NCBI GenBank assembly: GCA_045105075.1
Contig: JBGCDD010000231.1
Span: forward strand, 1 to 15,322
DNA: 15,322 nt
From: JBGCDD01 sp045105075
Lineage (GTDB): Bacteria; Pseudomonadota; Alphaproteobacteria; Rhodobacterales; Rhodobacteraceae
Direction: 5' to 3'
Position numbers and translations under genes: made by a program. Shown here in pieces: positions 1-5,763 of this stretch. How positions within the stretch are numbered: the first letter of the stretch is position 1; each line of letters opens with the position of its first letter. The notes below the pieces were generated by a model that was given only the letters and a program-made list of their open reading frames with translations, was not told where the DNA came from and ran no database searches.

Positions 1-326
1 TGGAATTGTCGGTGTCGGTGCTGAGCGCGGCCTTGCGCTCGGAGGCAACAGGGCAGTCGCAAGCCATGCGCGGCACGGTCGCCTCGGTGGCCAAACGCGA
101 TCTGAAGGCGGGTGAAATGCTGGACGGGGAGGGCGGGTACACCGTCTATGGCAAAGCGTTACCGGTGGCGCGCGCCGGTGATGCGCTGCCCATTGGTCTT
201 GCCCACGGGTTGGCGATTGCGCACGATGTGCGCGCGGGCGAGGTCGTCACCTTTGCGGATGTGAAGATGGGCGCCGATCCTGTTGCGGATCTGTACCATA
301 AGGTGCTGCGCCGCGCTTCTGAGTGA
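1..326 (+). CDS. C-terminal part of homoserine-dehydrogenase-like oxidoreductase with SAF domain (partial, 5' end outside window)
   Basis: About 108 codons are present. The reading frame is already open at base 3, so the gene begins before the window. The segment 'VASVAKRDLKAGEMLDGEGG', followed by a 'YTVYGK' motif and 'PIGLAHG', matches what I know of the C-terminal SAF domain that follows the NAD(P)-binding and catalytic parts in the predicted homoserine dehydrogenase family (COG4091 type). SAF domains are small beta-clip folds, also found in sialic acid synthase and FlgA. The protein ends cleanly at TGA 324-326, 35 bp before an insertion sequence, so the IS does not cut the gene, although it may separate it from its terminator. 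The reaction and substrate of this family are poorly established. The visible part cannot show whether the N-terminal enzyme domain is intact. A free-standing SAF protein is the alternative. Confidence 0.72.
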   Translation, partial: ELSVSVLSAALRSEATGQSQAMRGTVASVAKRDLKAGEMLDGEGGYTVYGKALPVARAGDALPIGLAHGLAIAHDVRAGEVVTFADVKMGADPVADLYHKVLRRASE

Positions 327-361
327 CGCGCCCCAGAGCTGCATCAGGTGTTTTCTGGCAA

Positions 362-388
362 TGAACCGCGCCGGGTTTGCCGGAGGCT
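362..388 (+). repeat. Left terminal inverted repeat of the IS3-family element
   Basis: 27 bp, beginning TGAACCGCGCCGGGTTTG and ending GAGGCT. It matches the reverse complement of 1766-1792 at 25 of 27 positions; the two mismatches are at repeat positions 19 and 21. Transposase binding and strand cleavage sites lie in such ends. Confidence 0.93.
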
Positions 389-489
389 CCAACTCATGAG
401 TAGGATGGAGCATCATGAACAAGACAACGAACAAATATTCACCAGAAGTGCGCGAACGAGCCGTGCGGATGGTATTGGATGGTGAGCCA

Positions 490-527
490 TTGGAACGCCA
501 TTGGTCCGAGTGACAATGGCGAACGGG
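490..527 (-). repeat. Small insert 1 in IS orfA (about 38 nt, palindromic)
   Basis: Removing 38 nt here restores the OrfA frame. The alternative limits 481-518 also work, because the protein alignment fixes the length but not the exact edge. With edges 490-527, the minus strand starts CCCGTTC, followed by a 7-bp inverted repeat, GCCATTG and CAATGGC, separated by 10 nt. Leader, length and inverted repeat resemble the two other inserts in this IS. A near-duplication of CCATTGG (488-494 and 499-505, 11 bp apart) is also present. This is the most divergent and least certain of the three. Confidence 0.5.
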
Positions 528-746
528 CAGCATGAGAGCCGTTGGGCAGCGATTGTGTCGATTGCGTCAAAGATCGGCTGTGCACCGCATACACTGAACG
601 AGTGGGTCAAGAAGGTCGAGGTTGATACCGGTCAGCGCGGGGGCATCAGGACCGAACAAGCCGAGAAAATGAAGGCGTTGGAACGCGAAGTGCGCGAGCT
701 CAAGCAGGCCAACGAGATCCTTCGCAAAGCGTCCGCATATTTTGCC

Positions 747-784
747 CCCGCTCTTATCGCCGCAAGCGGCGACTGCCGCGCAGT
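747..784 (+). repeat. Small insert 2 at the orfA/orfB junction (38 nt, double palindrome)
   Basis: Removing 38 nt joins 'SAYFA' to 'ELDRPFKR' with the normal two-residue spacing. The segment starts CCCGCTC (747-753). It contains a 7-bp inverted repeat TCGCCGC-AA-GCGGCGA (757-772), then, one base later, a second palindromic block TGCCGCGCA (774-782). The same order of parts, in reverse orientation, occurs at 1243-1279: CCCG, TC, 7-bp arms around AA, one base, TGCCGGGCA. Confidence 0.62.
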
Positions 785-813
785 GGGACGGAGCTCGACC
801 GCCCATTCAAACG

Positions 814-1753
814 ATGATCCGAATCATAGAAGATCATCGTGATGATCATGGGGTCGAGCCAATTTGCAGAGTTCTGCCGATTGCCCCAGCGACGTTCTAT
901 GATCACCTTGCCAAACGAGCAGACCCGTCGCGGCTGTCGGATCGTGCCAAGCGTGACGAAGGACTGAAGCCTGAGGTCGAACGTGTGTTTGAGGAGAACC
1001 TCAAAGTCTACGGCGTTCGAAAGATCTGGCATCAAATGCGCCGTGAAGGCTTCGATCTTGCACGCTGCACGGTTGCCAGATTGATGAAGGACCTTGGCAT
1101 CGAAGGCGTCATTCGAGGCAAGAAGCCGAGGACAACGATCCCCGACAAGGCGCTGCCGTGTCCTTTGGACCGCGTGAACCGCCAATTCTATGCGCCAGCA
1201 CCCAACGTGCTCTGGGTCAGTGACTTCACGTACGTCGCAACCTTTGCCCGGCAACACATGCTTGCATGTGTGAGACGGGTGGCAAGGGTTCGTCTATGTG
1301 GCCTTTGTCATTGATGTGTTTGCACGGCGGATCGTGGGCTGGCGAGCCAGCCGCACGGCAAACGCGGGCTTCGTTCTGGATGCCTTGGAACAGGCCATTC
1401 ATCAACGCAAGCCTGCACAGGATCAATTGGTGCATCACTCAGATCGCGGATCACAATATCTGTCGATTAAATACACCGAACGGCTAGCCGAAGCCAAAAT
1501 CGCGCCTTCTGTCGGCAGTGTTGGAGATTCCTATGACAACGCCCTGACCGAGACAATCAATGGCCTGTTCAAAGCAGAAGTCATTCAAAGGCGCGGGCCA
1601 TGGCGAGGCTTTGAAGCCGTCGAATACGCCATACTTGAATGGGTCGATTGGTTCAACAATCGCCGCCTGCTGGAGCCTATCGGGACCATCCCGCCAGCAG
1701 AGGCCGAGGCAAACTTTTATGCAGCTCTGGAAAGATCAGACATGGCCGCGTAA
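814..1753 (+). pseudogene. IS3-family transposase OrfB (DDE integrase core), frame broken once
   Basis: OrfB supplies the RNase-H-like DDE catalytic domain of IS3 transposase. From ATG 814 ('MIRIIEDHRDDHGVEPIC') the frame runs through an HTH_21-like region ('YGVRKIWHQMRREGFDLARC') to the first catalytic Asp in 'WVSDFTYVAT' (ending 1242). After that it is out of frame and ends at 1314. The rest continues in another frame from 1280 ('WQGFVYVAFVIDVFARRIVG'), with the second Asp in 'HHSDRGSQY', the Glu in 'DNALTETINGL', and the C-terminal 'EWVDWFNNRRLLEPIG', stopping at TAA 1751-1753. The break is an extra 37-nt segment (1243-1279). Removing it gives the family sequence 'YVATWQGFVYVAFVID' exactly in register. 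All three catalytic acidic residues are kept. The full protein would be about 300 residues. Confidence 0.9.
1243..1279 (-). repeat. Small insert 3 in IS orfB (37 nt, double palindrome)
   Basis: Its removal restores the OrfB frame at a strongly conserved stretch, so these edges are the best defined of the three. On the minus strand it starts CCCGTCTC, then has an inverted repeat ACACATGC-AA-GCATGTGT, then the block TGCCGGGCA, and two last bases. This is the same layout as the insert at 747-784, but in the opposite orientation. The arms differ in sequence while pairing is kept. Confidence 0.68.
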
Positions 1754-1765
1754 CTAAGACAAGTC

Positions 1766-1792
1766 AGCCTCTGACAAACCCGGCGCGGTTCA
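1766..1792 (-). repeat. Right terminal inverted repeat of the IS3-family element
   Basis: 27 bp whose reverse complement starts TGAACCGCGCCGGGTTTG. It lies 12 bp after the orfB stop codon, and it pairs with 362-388. Confidence 0.93.
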
Positions 1793-1839
1793 GTAATCTC
1801 GTCGTGGAAACGGGGTAATTTTTGGTAGCTTCCTAATAT

Positions 1840-1864
1840 GTCCGATAATGCAACCTTATTGGAC
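1840..1864. repeat. Inverted repeat in the gap between IS and DUF1403 gene
   Basis: GTCCGATAA (1840-1848) and TTATTGGAC (1856-1864) are inverted copies with one mismatch, separated by 7 nt. There is no T-tract after either arm, so it is not an obvious terminator. Its place 80 bp upstream of the DUF1403 start would suit a regulator-binding site. The whole gap 1793-1943 is visibly richer in A+T than its surroundings, and I find no credible gene in it. An 8-bp palindrome GTTTAAAC lies at 1929-1936. Confidence 0.35.
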
Positions 1865-1943
1865 GCAATTACATCCCAGAAAGCGCGGCGGAAAAAGACC
1901 AAATAATATGGTCATAAACGCCGCGACCGTTTAAACTCAACTC

Positions 1944-2867
1944 ATGATCCCAATCGAGCCATACCCTGCACCTGTCTTGCCATCATGGGCCAATCCAAAC
2001 GTATCGGCACAGGATTTGCCCCAAGCAATCACAGCTAGTGTTGCGACATTGGCCTTTTTGCATCTCTGCTTGACGACCACTCACCATCAGGTCCCGCAAA
2101 CTTTGTTGCGCAACAGGCTTTGCTTGCAAGCCGCGCGTCATTCACTTGCCATTGAGCGTCGCCAGGTCGACATTCATACCTTGCGTGATGCGCTTGTTTT
2201 CAGCGGGCCAAACGACGCCGCTGGTCCCGATGGCGCAATGTTGATGCAATGGCGAAAAGCAAGTGATGTCAGATTGACCGGAAAAGCCTGGCAAACTCAG
2301 TTGCTGGCGTCGCTGCCAGCATCCATGGGCGAGCGTTTGGCGGATGTGTTCGCGCCCAAAGCGTGCGATCCGGTCGGGCAAGCCACCGCCGTTCTGTGCC
2401 GCGTTTTGCAAGCGAACCCAAGACAGGAGGCGATTGCGCTGATTTGTGCCAACGCAGCGCTGTCTCAGGCGCTGGGGTGGGACCATATGATTCCGTTGAT
2501 CAGGCTGAATCGAACCGAGCTGCGCAACGCATCCGACGGAAATGACAGTCGGCTCATCTGCCATCATAGCGTGGCCAAAAACGCAGCACAGACACTCAAA
2601 CAGGCCCATGATCTGACGGCGCGCGCGACGGCTTTACGCCAAGCCACTCCGAAGTTGCGCACCAAGGGCGCGCCTGATGCGGTGGCTTTGTTTTTGCGCG
2701 AAGACGCGGTGTCACCGTCGCATATGTTGTCGCCCTATATCCAAGGATCAGACACGAAACTGACCGACCGGTCCGCCCGGCGCTTTTGTGATCGTTTGGT
2801 GACGCTGGGACTGGCGCAAGAACTGACCGGGCGCGCAACGTTCCGGCTTTATGGGTTGGCGGGATGA
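1944..2867 (+). CDS. DUF1403 family protein
   Basis: 307 residues, no signal peptide or membrane segment, so probably cytosolic. I recognise it as a DUF1403 protein from its overall pattern ('HLCLTTTHHQVPQTLLRNRL' near residues 40-60, and 'DAVALFLREDAVSPSHML' near 245-265) and from its partner: in alphaproteobacteria this family is commonly followed by an ScpB-like gene, as here. The C-terminal 40 residues ('SARRFCDRLVTLGL' then 'FRLYGL') look like a winged-helix end. The function is not established. The stop overlaps the start of the scpB-like gene as ATGA (2864-2867), indicating translational coupling and a shared role. ATG 1944 is chosen as the first in-frame start; no clear Shine-Dalgarno precedes it. 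The gene starts 152 bp after the IS end. Confidence 0.75.
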   Translation: MIPIEPYPAPVLPSWANPNVSAQDLPQAITASVATLAFLHLCLTTTHHQVPQTLLRNRLCLQAARHSLAIERRQVDIHTLRDALVFSGPNDAAGPDGAMLMQWRKASDVRLTGKAWQTQLLASLPASMGERLADVFAPKACDPVGQATAVLCRVLQANPRQEAIALICANAALSQALGWDHMIPLIRLNRTELRNASDGNDSRLICHHSVAKNAAQTLKQAHDLTARATALRQATPKLRTKGAPDAVALFLREDAVSPSHMLSPYIQGSDTKLTDRSARRFCDRLVTLGLAQELTGRATFRLYGLAG

Positions 2868-3472
2868 CACAAGACTTCGACGCTGACCTTGCCGATCTGC
2901 CGCCCGAGCTGCGCTGGCGCGAATGGATGAACCGCATTGAAGCCGTGCTGTTTGCCAGTGCTACGCCGGTCGGGCGCGAGGCGTTGACCCCTTTGGTTGG
3001 GCAAGGCGCCAATGTCGATTTGTTGGTGCAGGACATTCAGGCCGAACTGGGTGCCAAACCTTATGAGATCATTGAGGTGGCTGGCTGCTGGATGTTTCGC
3101 ACCCGGCCACGCTATGCCAGTGCGGTGCGCGCGGCGGCCGATCTTGGCCAACCGGCGCTTGCCTTCAACGAGCATGAACTGGCGGTGCTGTGTTCCATCG
3201 CCTATCACCAACCGATTGGGCGCGCGGGTCTGGCCGAGATCTTTGGCAAAGAGGTCAACCGCGATTTGATCGCCCGTTTGCGCAACAACGATCTGATCGC
3301 CAATGGTCCGCGCGAACCCCGTGCTGGTGCGCCGCAGAGCTTTGTCACAACCGATCATTTTCTGGCCACGTTTGGCCTTGAGAGTTTGCGTGATCTGATG
3401 GAGATGCAAGCCGAACAAGAGCCTGTTGCGCCCCGGTTTACGCCTCCAGCCGCATCAGAAGCGCTGCCATAA
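2864..3472 (+). CDS. ScpB-like segregation and condensation protein (accessory paralogue)
   Basis: 202 residues. ScpB is the winged-helix dimer (kite) subunit that binds the ScpA kleisin of the SMC condensin and helps chromosome compaction and segregation. Visible family features: N-terminal 'WMNRIEAVLFASATPVGREA' (first winged helix), 'FNEHELAVLCSIAYHQPIGR' (start of the second), then 'LIARLRNNDLIANGPRE', 'SFVTTDHFLATFGLESLRDL'. Chromosomal ScpB normally sits beside scpA; here the neighbour is a DUF1403 gene and no scpA or smc is in view. It is therefore probably a second, specialised ScpB, and the symbol scpB is withheld. It is coupled to the upstream gene by a 4-bp overlap. Its last 35 bp overlap the 3' end of the convergent M20 peptidase gene. 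Whether it joins the housekeeping SMC complex is unknown. Confidence 0.82.
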   Translation: MTQDFDADLADLPPELRWREWMNRIEAVLFASATPVGREALTPLVGQGANVDLLVQDIQAELGAKPYEIIEVAGCWMFRTRPRYASAVRAAADLGQPALAFNEHELAVLCSIAYHQPIGRAGLAEIFGKEVNRDLIARLRNNDLIANGPREPRAGAPQSFVTTDHFLATFGLESLRDLMEMQAEQEPVAPRFTPPAASEALP

Positions 3473-4571
3473 GCTGTGCCCGTTCGACCAGACTGTCGAC
3501 GTGAATATGTTCGTTCAACGTGTGCAAATCATTGCCCCGCACGCCCAGTGAATCCAGCGTCGGAATGCCCATGTAGCCGGTGAAATTCCCGTCCGAACCG
3601 CCGCCCTGACTGCGCCCTTTCATCTCGAACCCCAATTCAGAGGCGATGTCGCGCGCGATGTTGAACAGGGCCATTGTGCCAGGCTGATCGGGGGCCCAGA
3701 CTGGGCGGGTGACGCCGCGCGTGACCTCGAATGACACGCCATTAACCTCGCCGGTCAGCGCCATCATCCGCGCCACACCTTCATCGAGGTCTTCCTGGGT
3801 TTTCGCCATGCTCAGCGCTTCGGCGTCGCAAAAGGTCGACACGCAGTTGACCCATTGCCCGGCGTGGATCACGCCAACGCTGAACGTGCAATCGGGACCG
3901 GTCATGTCCTCAATCTCGATGATCTTGCGCGCCATTGCGGCGATCGCGGATTTGCCGTCTTTCAGACGCGCGCCGGCGTGGCTGGGCTTGCCAGTGGTGC
4001 GCAAATTGAACCGCGCGATGGCATAGCGCCCGATGGTGGCGCCGCCGTCTGCATGGGCCGGTTCGGGCACCAGAACGTATTTGTTGCGCGCGGCTTCAGC
4101 CTCGATCAGCGCGCGGGTCGACGGCGTGCCGACCTCTTCATCTGGGGTGAACAGCACTGTGACCGGCAAAGGCGTTTGCAATCCGGCGCGCATCAACTGG
4201 CGGATCGCCTCGACGCAGACGTAATTGCCGCCTTTCATATCCATGATTCCAGGGCCATAACAGATGTCGCCGTCGCGTTTGAACGGCAGCACGTCCAGCG
4301 TGCCGAGCGGGTGCACCGTGTCCATGTGCCCGGCGATCAGAATGCCGGGCTTGCCCATATCGGGGTGCGGAAACCGCGCGCGCACGCAGCCGCCATAGCC
4401 CAATCGTCCGGGAATGCGTTCGACCGTGGCGCCCATCGCCAGCTCGTAGGCCACCAGATCCATCATCCGGTCAACCGCGGCGGCGTCGTGGCTTGGGCTT
4501 TCGCACTCGATCCACGGTTTCAGCCCGGCAAGCATATCATCGGTGTCAAAAGGCAGGTTCAAGGGGTTCAT
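3438..4571 (-). CDS. M20-family metallopeptidase, glutamate carboxypeptidase (CPG2)-like
   Basis: 377 residues, no signal peptide, so a cytosolic enzyme. M20A enzymes of the CPG2/ArgE/DapE type use two zinc ions to remove a C-terminal residue or an N-acyl group. The ligands can be seen: H82 and D84 in 'GHMDTVHPLG', D111 in 'DMKGG', catalytic E145 and ligand E146 in 'DEEVG', E170 in 'PEPA', and H350 in 'LHTLNEH'. The lid and dimerisation domain is around 180-295 ('TTGKPSHAGARLKDGKSAI'). ATG 4571 is preceded by AGGAG at the right distance, and this site overlaps the stop of the upstream amidohydrolase (9-bp gap). The gene is therefore the last of the minus-strand operon. Its end runs 35 bp into the convergent scpB-like gene. 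The likely job is the last intracellular cleavage of an imported peptide or acyl amino acid. The exact substrate is not determinable. Confidence 0.88.
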   Translation of the reverse strand: MNPLNLPFDTDDMLAGLKPWIECESPSHDAAAVDRMMDLVAYELAMGATVERIPGRLGYGGCVRARFPHPDMGKPGILIAGHMDTVHPLGTLDVLPFKRDGDICYGPGIMDMKGGNYVCVEAIRQLMRAGLQTPLPVTVLFTPDEEVGTPSTRALIEAEAARNKYVLVPEPAHADGGATIGRYAIARFNLRTTGKPSHAGARLKDGKSAIAAMARKIIEIEDMTGPDCTFSVGVIHAGQWVNCVSTFCDAEALSMAKTQEDLDEGVARMMALTGEVNGVSFEVTRGVTRPVWAPDQPGTMALFNIARDIASELGFEMKGRSQGGGSDGNFTGYMGIPTLDSLGVRGNDLHTLNEHIHVDSLVERAQLMAALLMRLEA

Positions 4572-4580
4572 AGCGCTCTC

Positions 4581-5744
4581 CTAGATGGTCAGCCGGCGTT
4601 CGGCGACGCGCGCCATAATCGACGCACCGATGGGCAGGATTTCAGGATCAAGAAAGAACCCCGGATTGTGCAGCCCCATGGTGCCAGTGTGGCCCACCCG
4701 GCAATAGGCGCCGGGCACAACCTTGAGCATGTCCGAGAAATCCTCAGATCCGGTCGCCGGTTGGTCGGTATCCGAGATGTTCTCGGCGCCGACGATATCA
4801 GCGGCGGCCGCAAGGTAAGCATCAGACAGGTCTGCATCATTGACCAGCACATCAAAGATATTGCGCAGATCGAGCGTGATCTCGACGCCGTAAGCCTTGG
4901 CAAACCCCTCGCACAGCTCGCGCATACGGGTTTCGGCCAGCGCACAAACCTCGTCTTTGAAGTAACGGATGGTGCCAGCCAGCGTCGCGGTGTCGGGCAC
5001 GATGTTATAGGCGGATCCGGCGTGCAGCTGGGTGACGGACAAAACACACGAGTCCAGCGGGGCAATGTTGCGCGACAGGATGGTTTGCAAACTGCCCACC
5101 AGCGCCGAAGCGATCACCAGCGGGTCGCGTGATTGCTGGGGCATCGCGGCGTGGCTGCCCTTGCCTTGCACGGTGATGTCAAAGAACGACGCACCTGCCA
5201 TCGCGGTGCCTTTGCAGATGCCGACCTTGCCGGGATCACCGCTCGGAGAATTGTGCATGCCATAGATTTCATCGCAGGGGAAACGGTCGAACAGACCATC
5301 AGCGAGCATACCGCGCGCTCCGCCCAGCCCTTCTTCGGCGGGTTGGAAGATCAGCACAGCAGTGCCGGTGAAATCGCGCGTGGCAGCCAGATGTTTGGCA
5401 GCCCCCAGCAGCATCGTGGTGTGCCCGTCATGGCCACAGGCATGCATGACACCGGGATTTTTCGAGGAATAGGCCAGGTTGGTTTCCTCGTCGATTGGCA
5501 GCGCATCCATATCTGCGCGCAGTCCAATGCGGCGCGGGCCATCGGTTTTGCCCTTGATCAGAGCCACAACACCGGTTTTGGCAATGCCCGTGTGCACCTC
5601 GTCGACGCCATAGGATTTCAGGGTTTCGGCCACGACACCGGCGGTGCGGACCTCGGTAAATCCAATCTCGGGATGTTGATGCAGGTCTTTGAAAATGGCG
5701 GTCAGCTCGTCTTTGGCGTCGGCGATGATCGGCAAAATGCCCAT
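4581..5744 (-). CDS. M20D amidohydrolase (hippurate hydrolase / N-acyl-amino-acid deacylase type)
   Basis: 387 residues from ATG 5744, which has GGAG seven bases upstream; an upstream extension of the frame to 5831 would overlap the ABC gene and is rejected. M20D enzymes release the amino acid from N-acyl or indole-acyl conjugates (hippurate, N-acetyl amino acids) in the cytosol. The metal site is visible: C103 and H105 in 'MHACGHDGHTT', E137/E138 in 'FQPAEEG', H164 in 'YGMHNSP', and H359 in 'GLHNPGFF'. Further family motifs are 'LHQHPEIGF', 'GLRADMDALPI', 'GKGSHAAMPQQSRDPL' (lid domain) and 'GSEDFSDML'. The length is normal for the family. It lies 19 bp after the ATPase stop and 9 bp before the next M20 gene, so it is plainly part of the transporter operon. 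Two M20 enzymes of different subfamilies in a row suggest two cleavages of one imported compound. Confidence 0.9.
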   Translation of the reverse strand: MGILPIIADAKDELTAIFKDLHQHPEIGFTEVRTAGVVAETLKSYGVDEVHTGIAKTGVVALIKGKTDGPRRIGLRADMDALPIDEETNLAYSSKNPGVMHACGHDGHTTMLLGAAKHLAATRDFTGTAVLIFQPAEEGLGGARGMLADGLFDRFPCDEIYGMHNSPSGDPGKVGICKGTAMAGASFFDITVQGKGSHAAMPQQSRDPLVIASALVGSLQTILSRNIAPLDSCVLSVTQLHAGSAYNIVPDTATLAGTIRYFKDEVCALAETRMRELCEGFAKAYGVEITLDLRNIFDVLVNDADLSDAYLAAAADIVGAENISDTDQPATGSEDFSDMLKVVPGAYCRVGHTGTMGLHNPGFFLDPEILPIGASIMARVAERRLTI

Positions 5745-5763
5745 GGTGTGATCTCCGTTTGGG

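Larger units (their letters stand above)
415..817 (+). pseudogene. IS3-family transposase OrfA, frame broken twice
   Basis: OrfA is the small helix-turn-helix and leucine-zipper subunit of IS3 transposases, which binds the IS ends and, through a -1 frameshift, is fused to OrfB. Translation from ATG 415 gives 'MNKTTNKYSPEVRERAVRMV' and then runs into TGA 511-513. The family sequence resumes in another frame with 'GQHESRWAAIVSIASKIGC' and the coiled-coil part 'KALEREVRELKQANEILRKA', up to 'SAYFA' at 746. It then jumps frame again to 'ELDRPFKR' and TGA 815-817. Both breaks are explained by extra DNA (about 490-527 or 481-518, and 747-784). Outside these two segments I see no stop codon or frameshift, so the rest of the gene is well preserved. 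The end overlaps the orfB start (ATG 814), as is normal for IS3. Without the inserts it would encode about 108 residues. Confidence 0.88.
362..1792 (+). mobile_element. IS3-family (IS51-group-like) insertion sequence, degenerate copy
   Basis: The 1431-bp element is bounded by 27-bp terminal inverted repeats (25 of 27 identical) starting TGAACCGCGCCGGGTTTG, typical of the IS51 group of IS3. It carries overlapping orfA and orfB transposase frames; orfB has the DDE signature motifs (SDFTYV, HHSDRG, and ALTETINGL). Both frames are broken by three extra segments of 37-38 nt. Subtracting them gives about 1318 bp, the usual size for this group. Flanks are GCAA (358-361) on the left and GTAA (1793-1796) on the right. 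This could be a 4-bp target duplication with one C-to-T change, or no duplication at all. As it stands the copy should be unable to make transposase, but its ends look usable if transposase is supplied in trans. Confidence 0.93.

Noticed and set aside
481..1279. Ribosomal bypassing (hopping) as an explanation for the three IS inserts, as in T4 gene 60 or yeast mitochondrial byp elements
   Set aside because: Size and hairpins are suggestive, but the known systems use matching take-off and landing codons. I find no matching codon pair at the edges of the inserts at 747-784 or 1243-1279.
481..1279. The three palindromic segments as solitary CRISPR repeats
   Set aside because: Length and palindromes are similar to CRISPR repeats, but there are no regularly spaced copies, the arms differ between copies, and no cas gene is present.
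3855..5132. Long open frame (425 codons) on the plus strand across the two M20 genes
   Set aside because: It is the antisense of two genes with complete metal-binding motifs. High-GC genomes often give long antisense frames, and the translation is rich in His, Arg and Gln with no recognisable domain.
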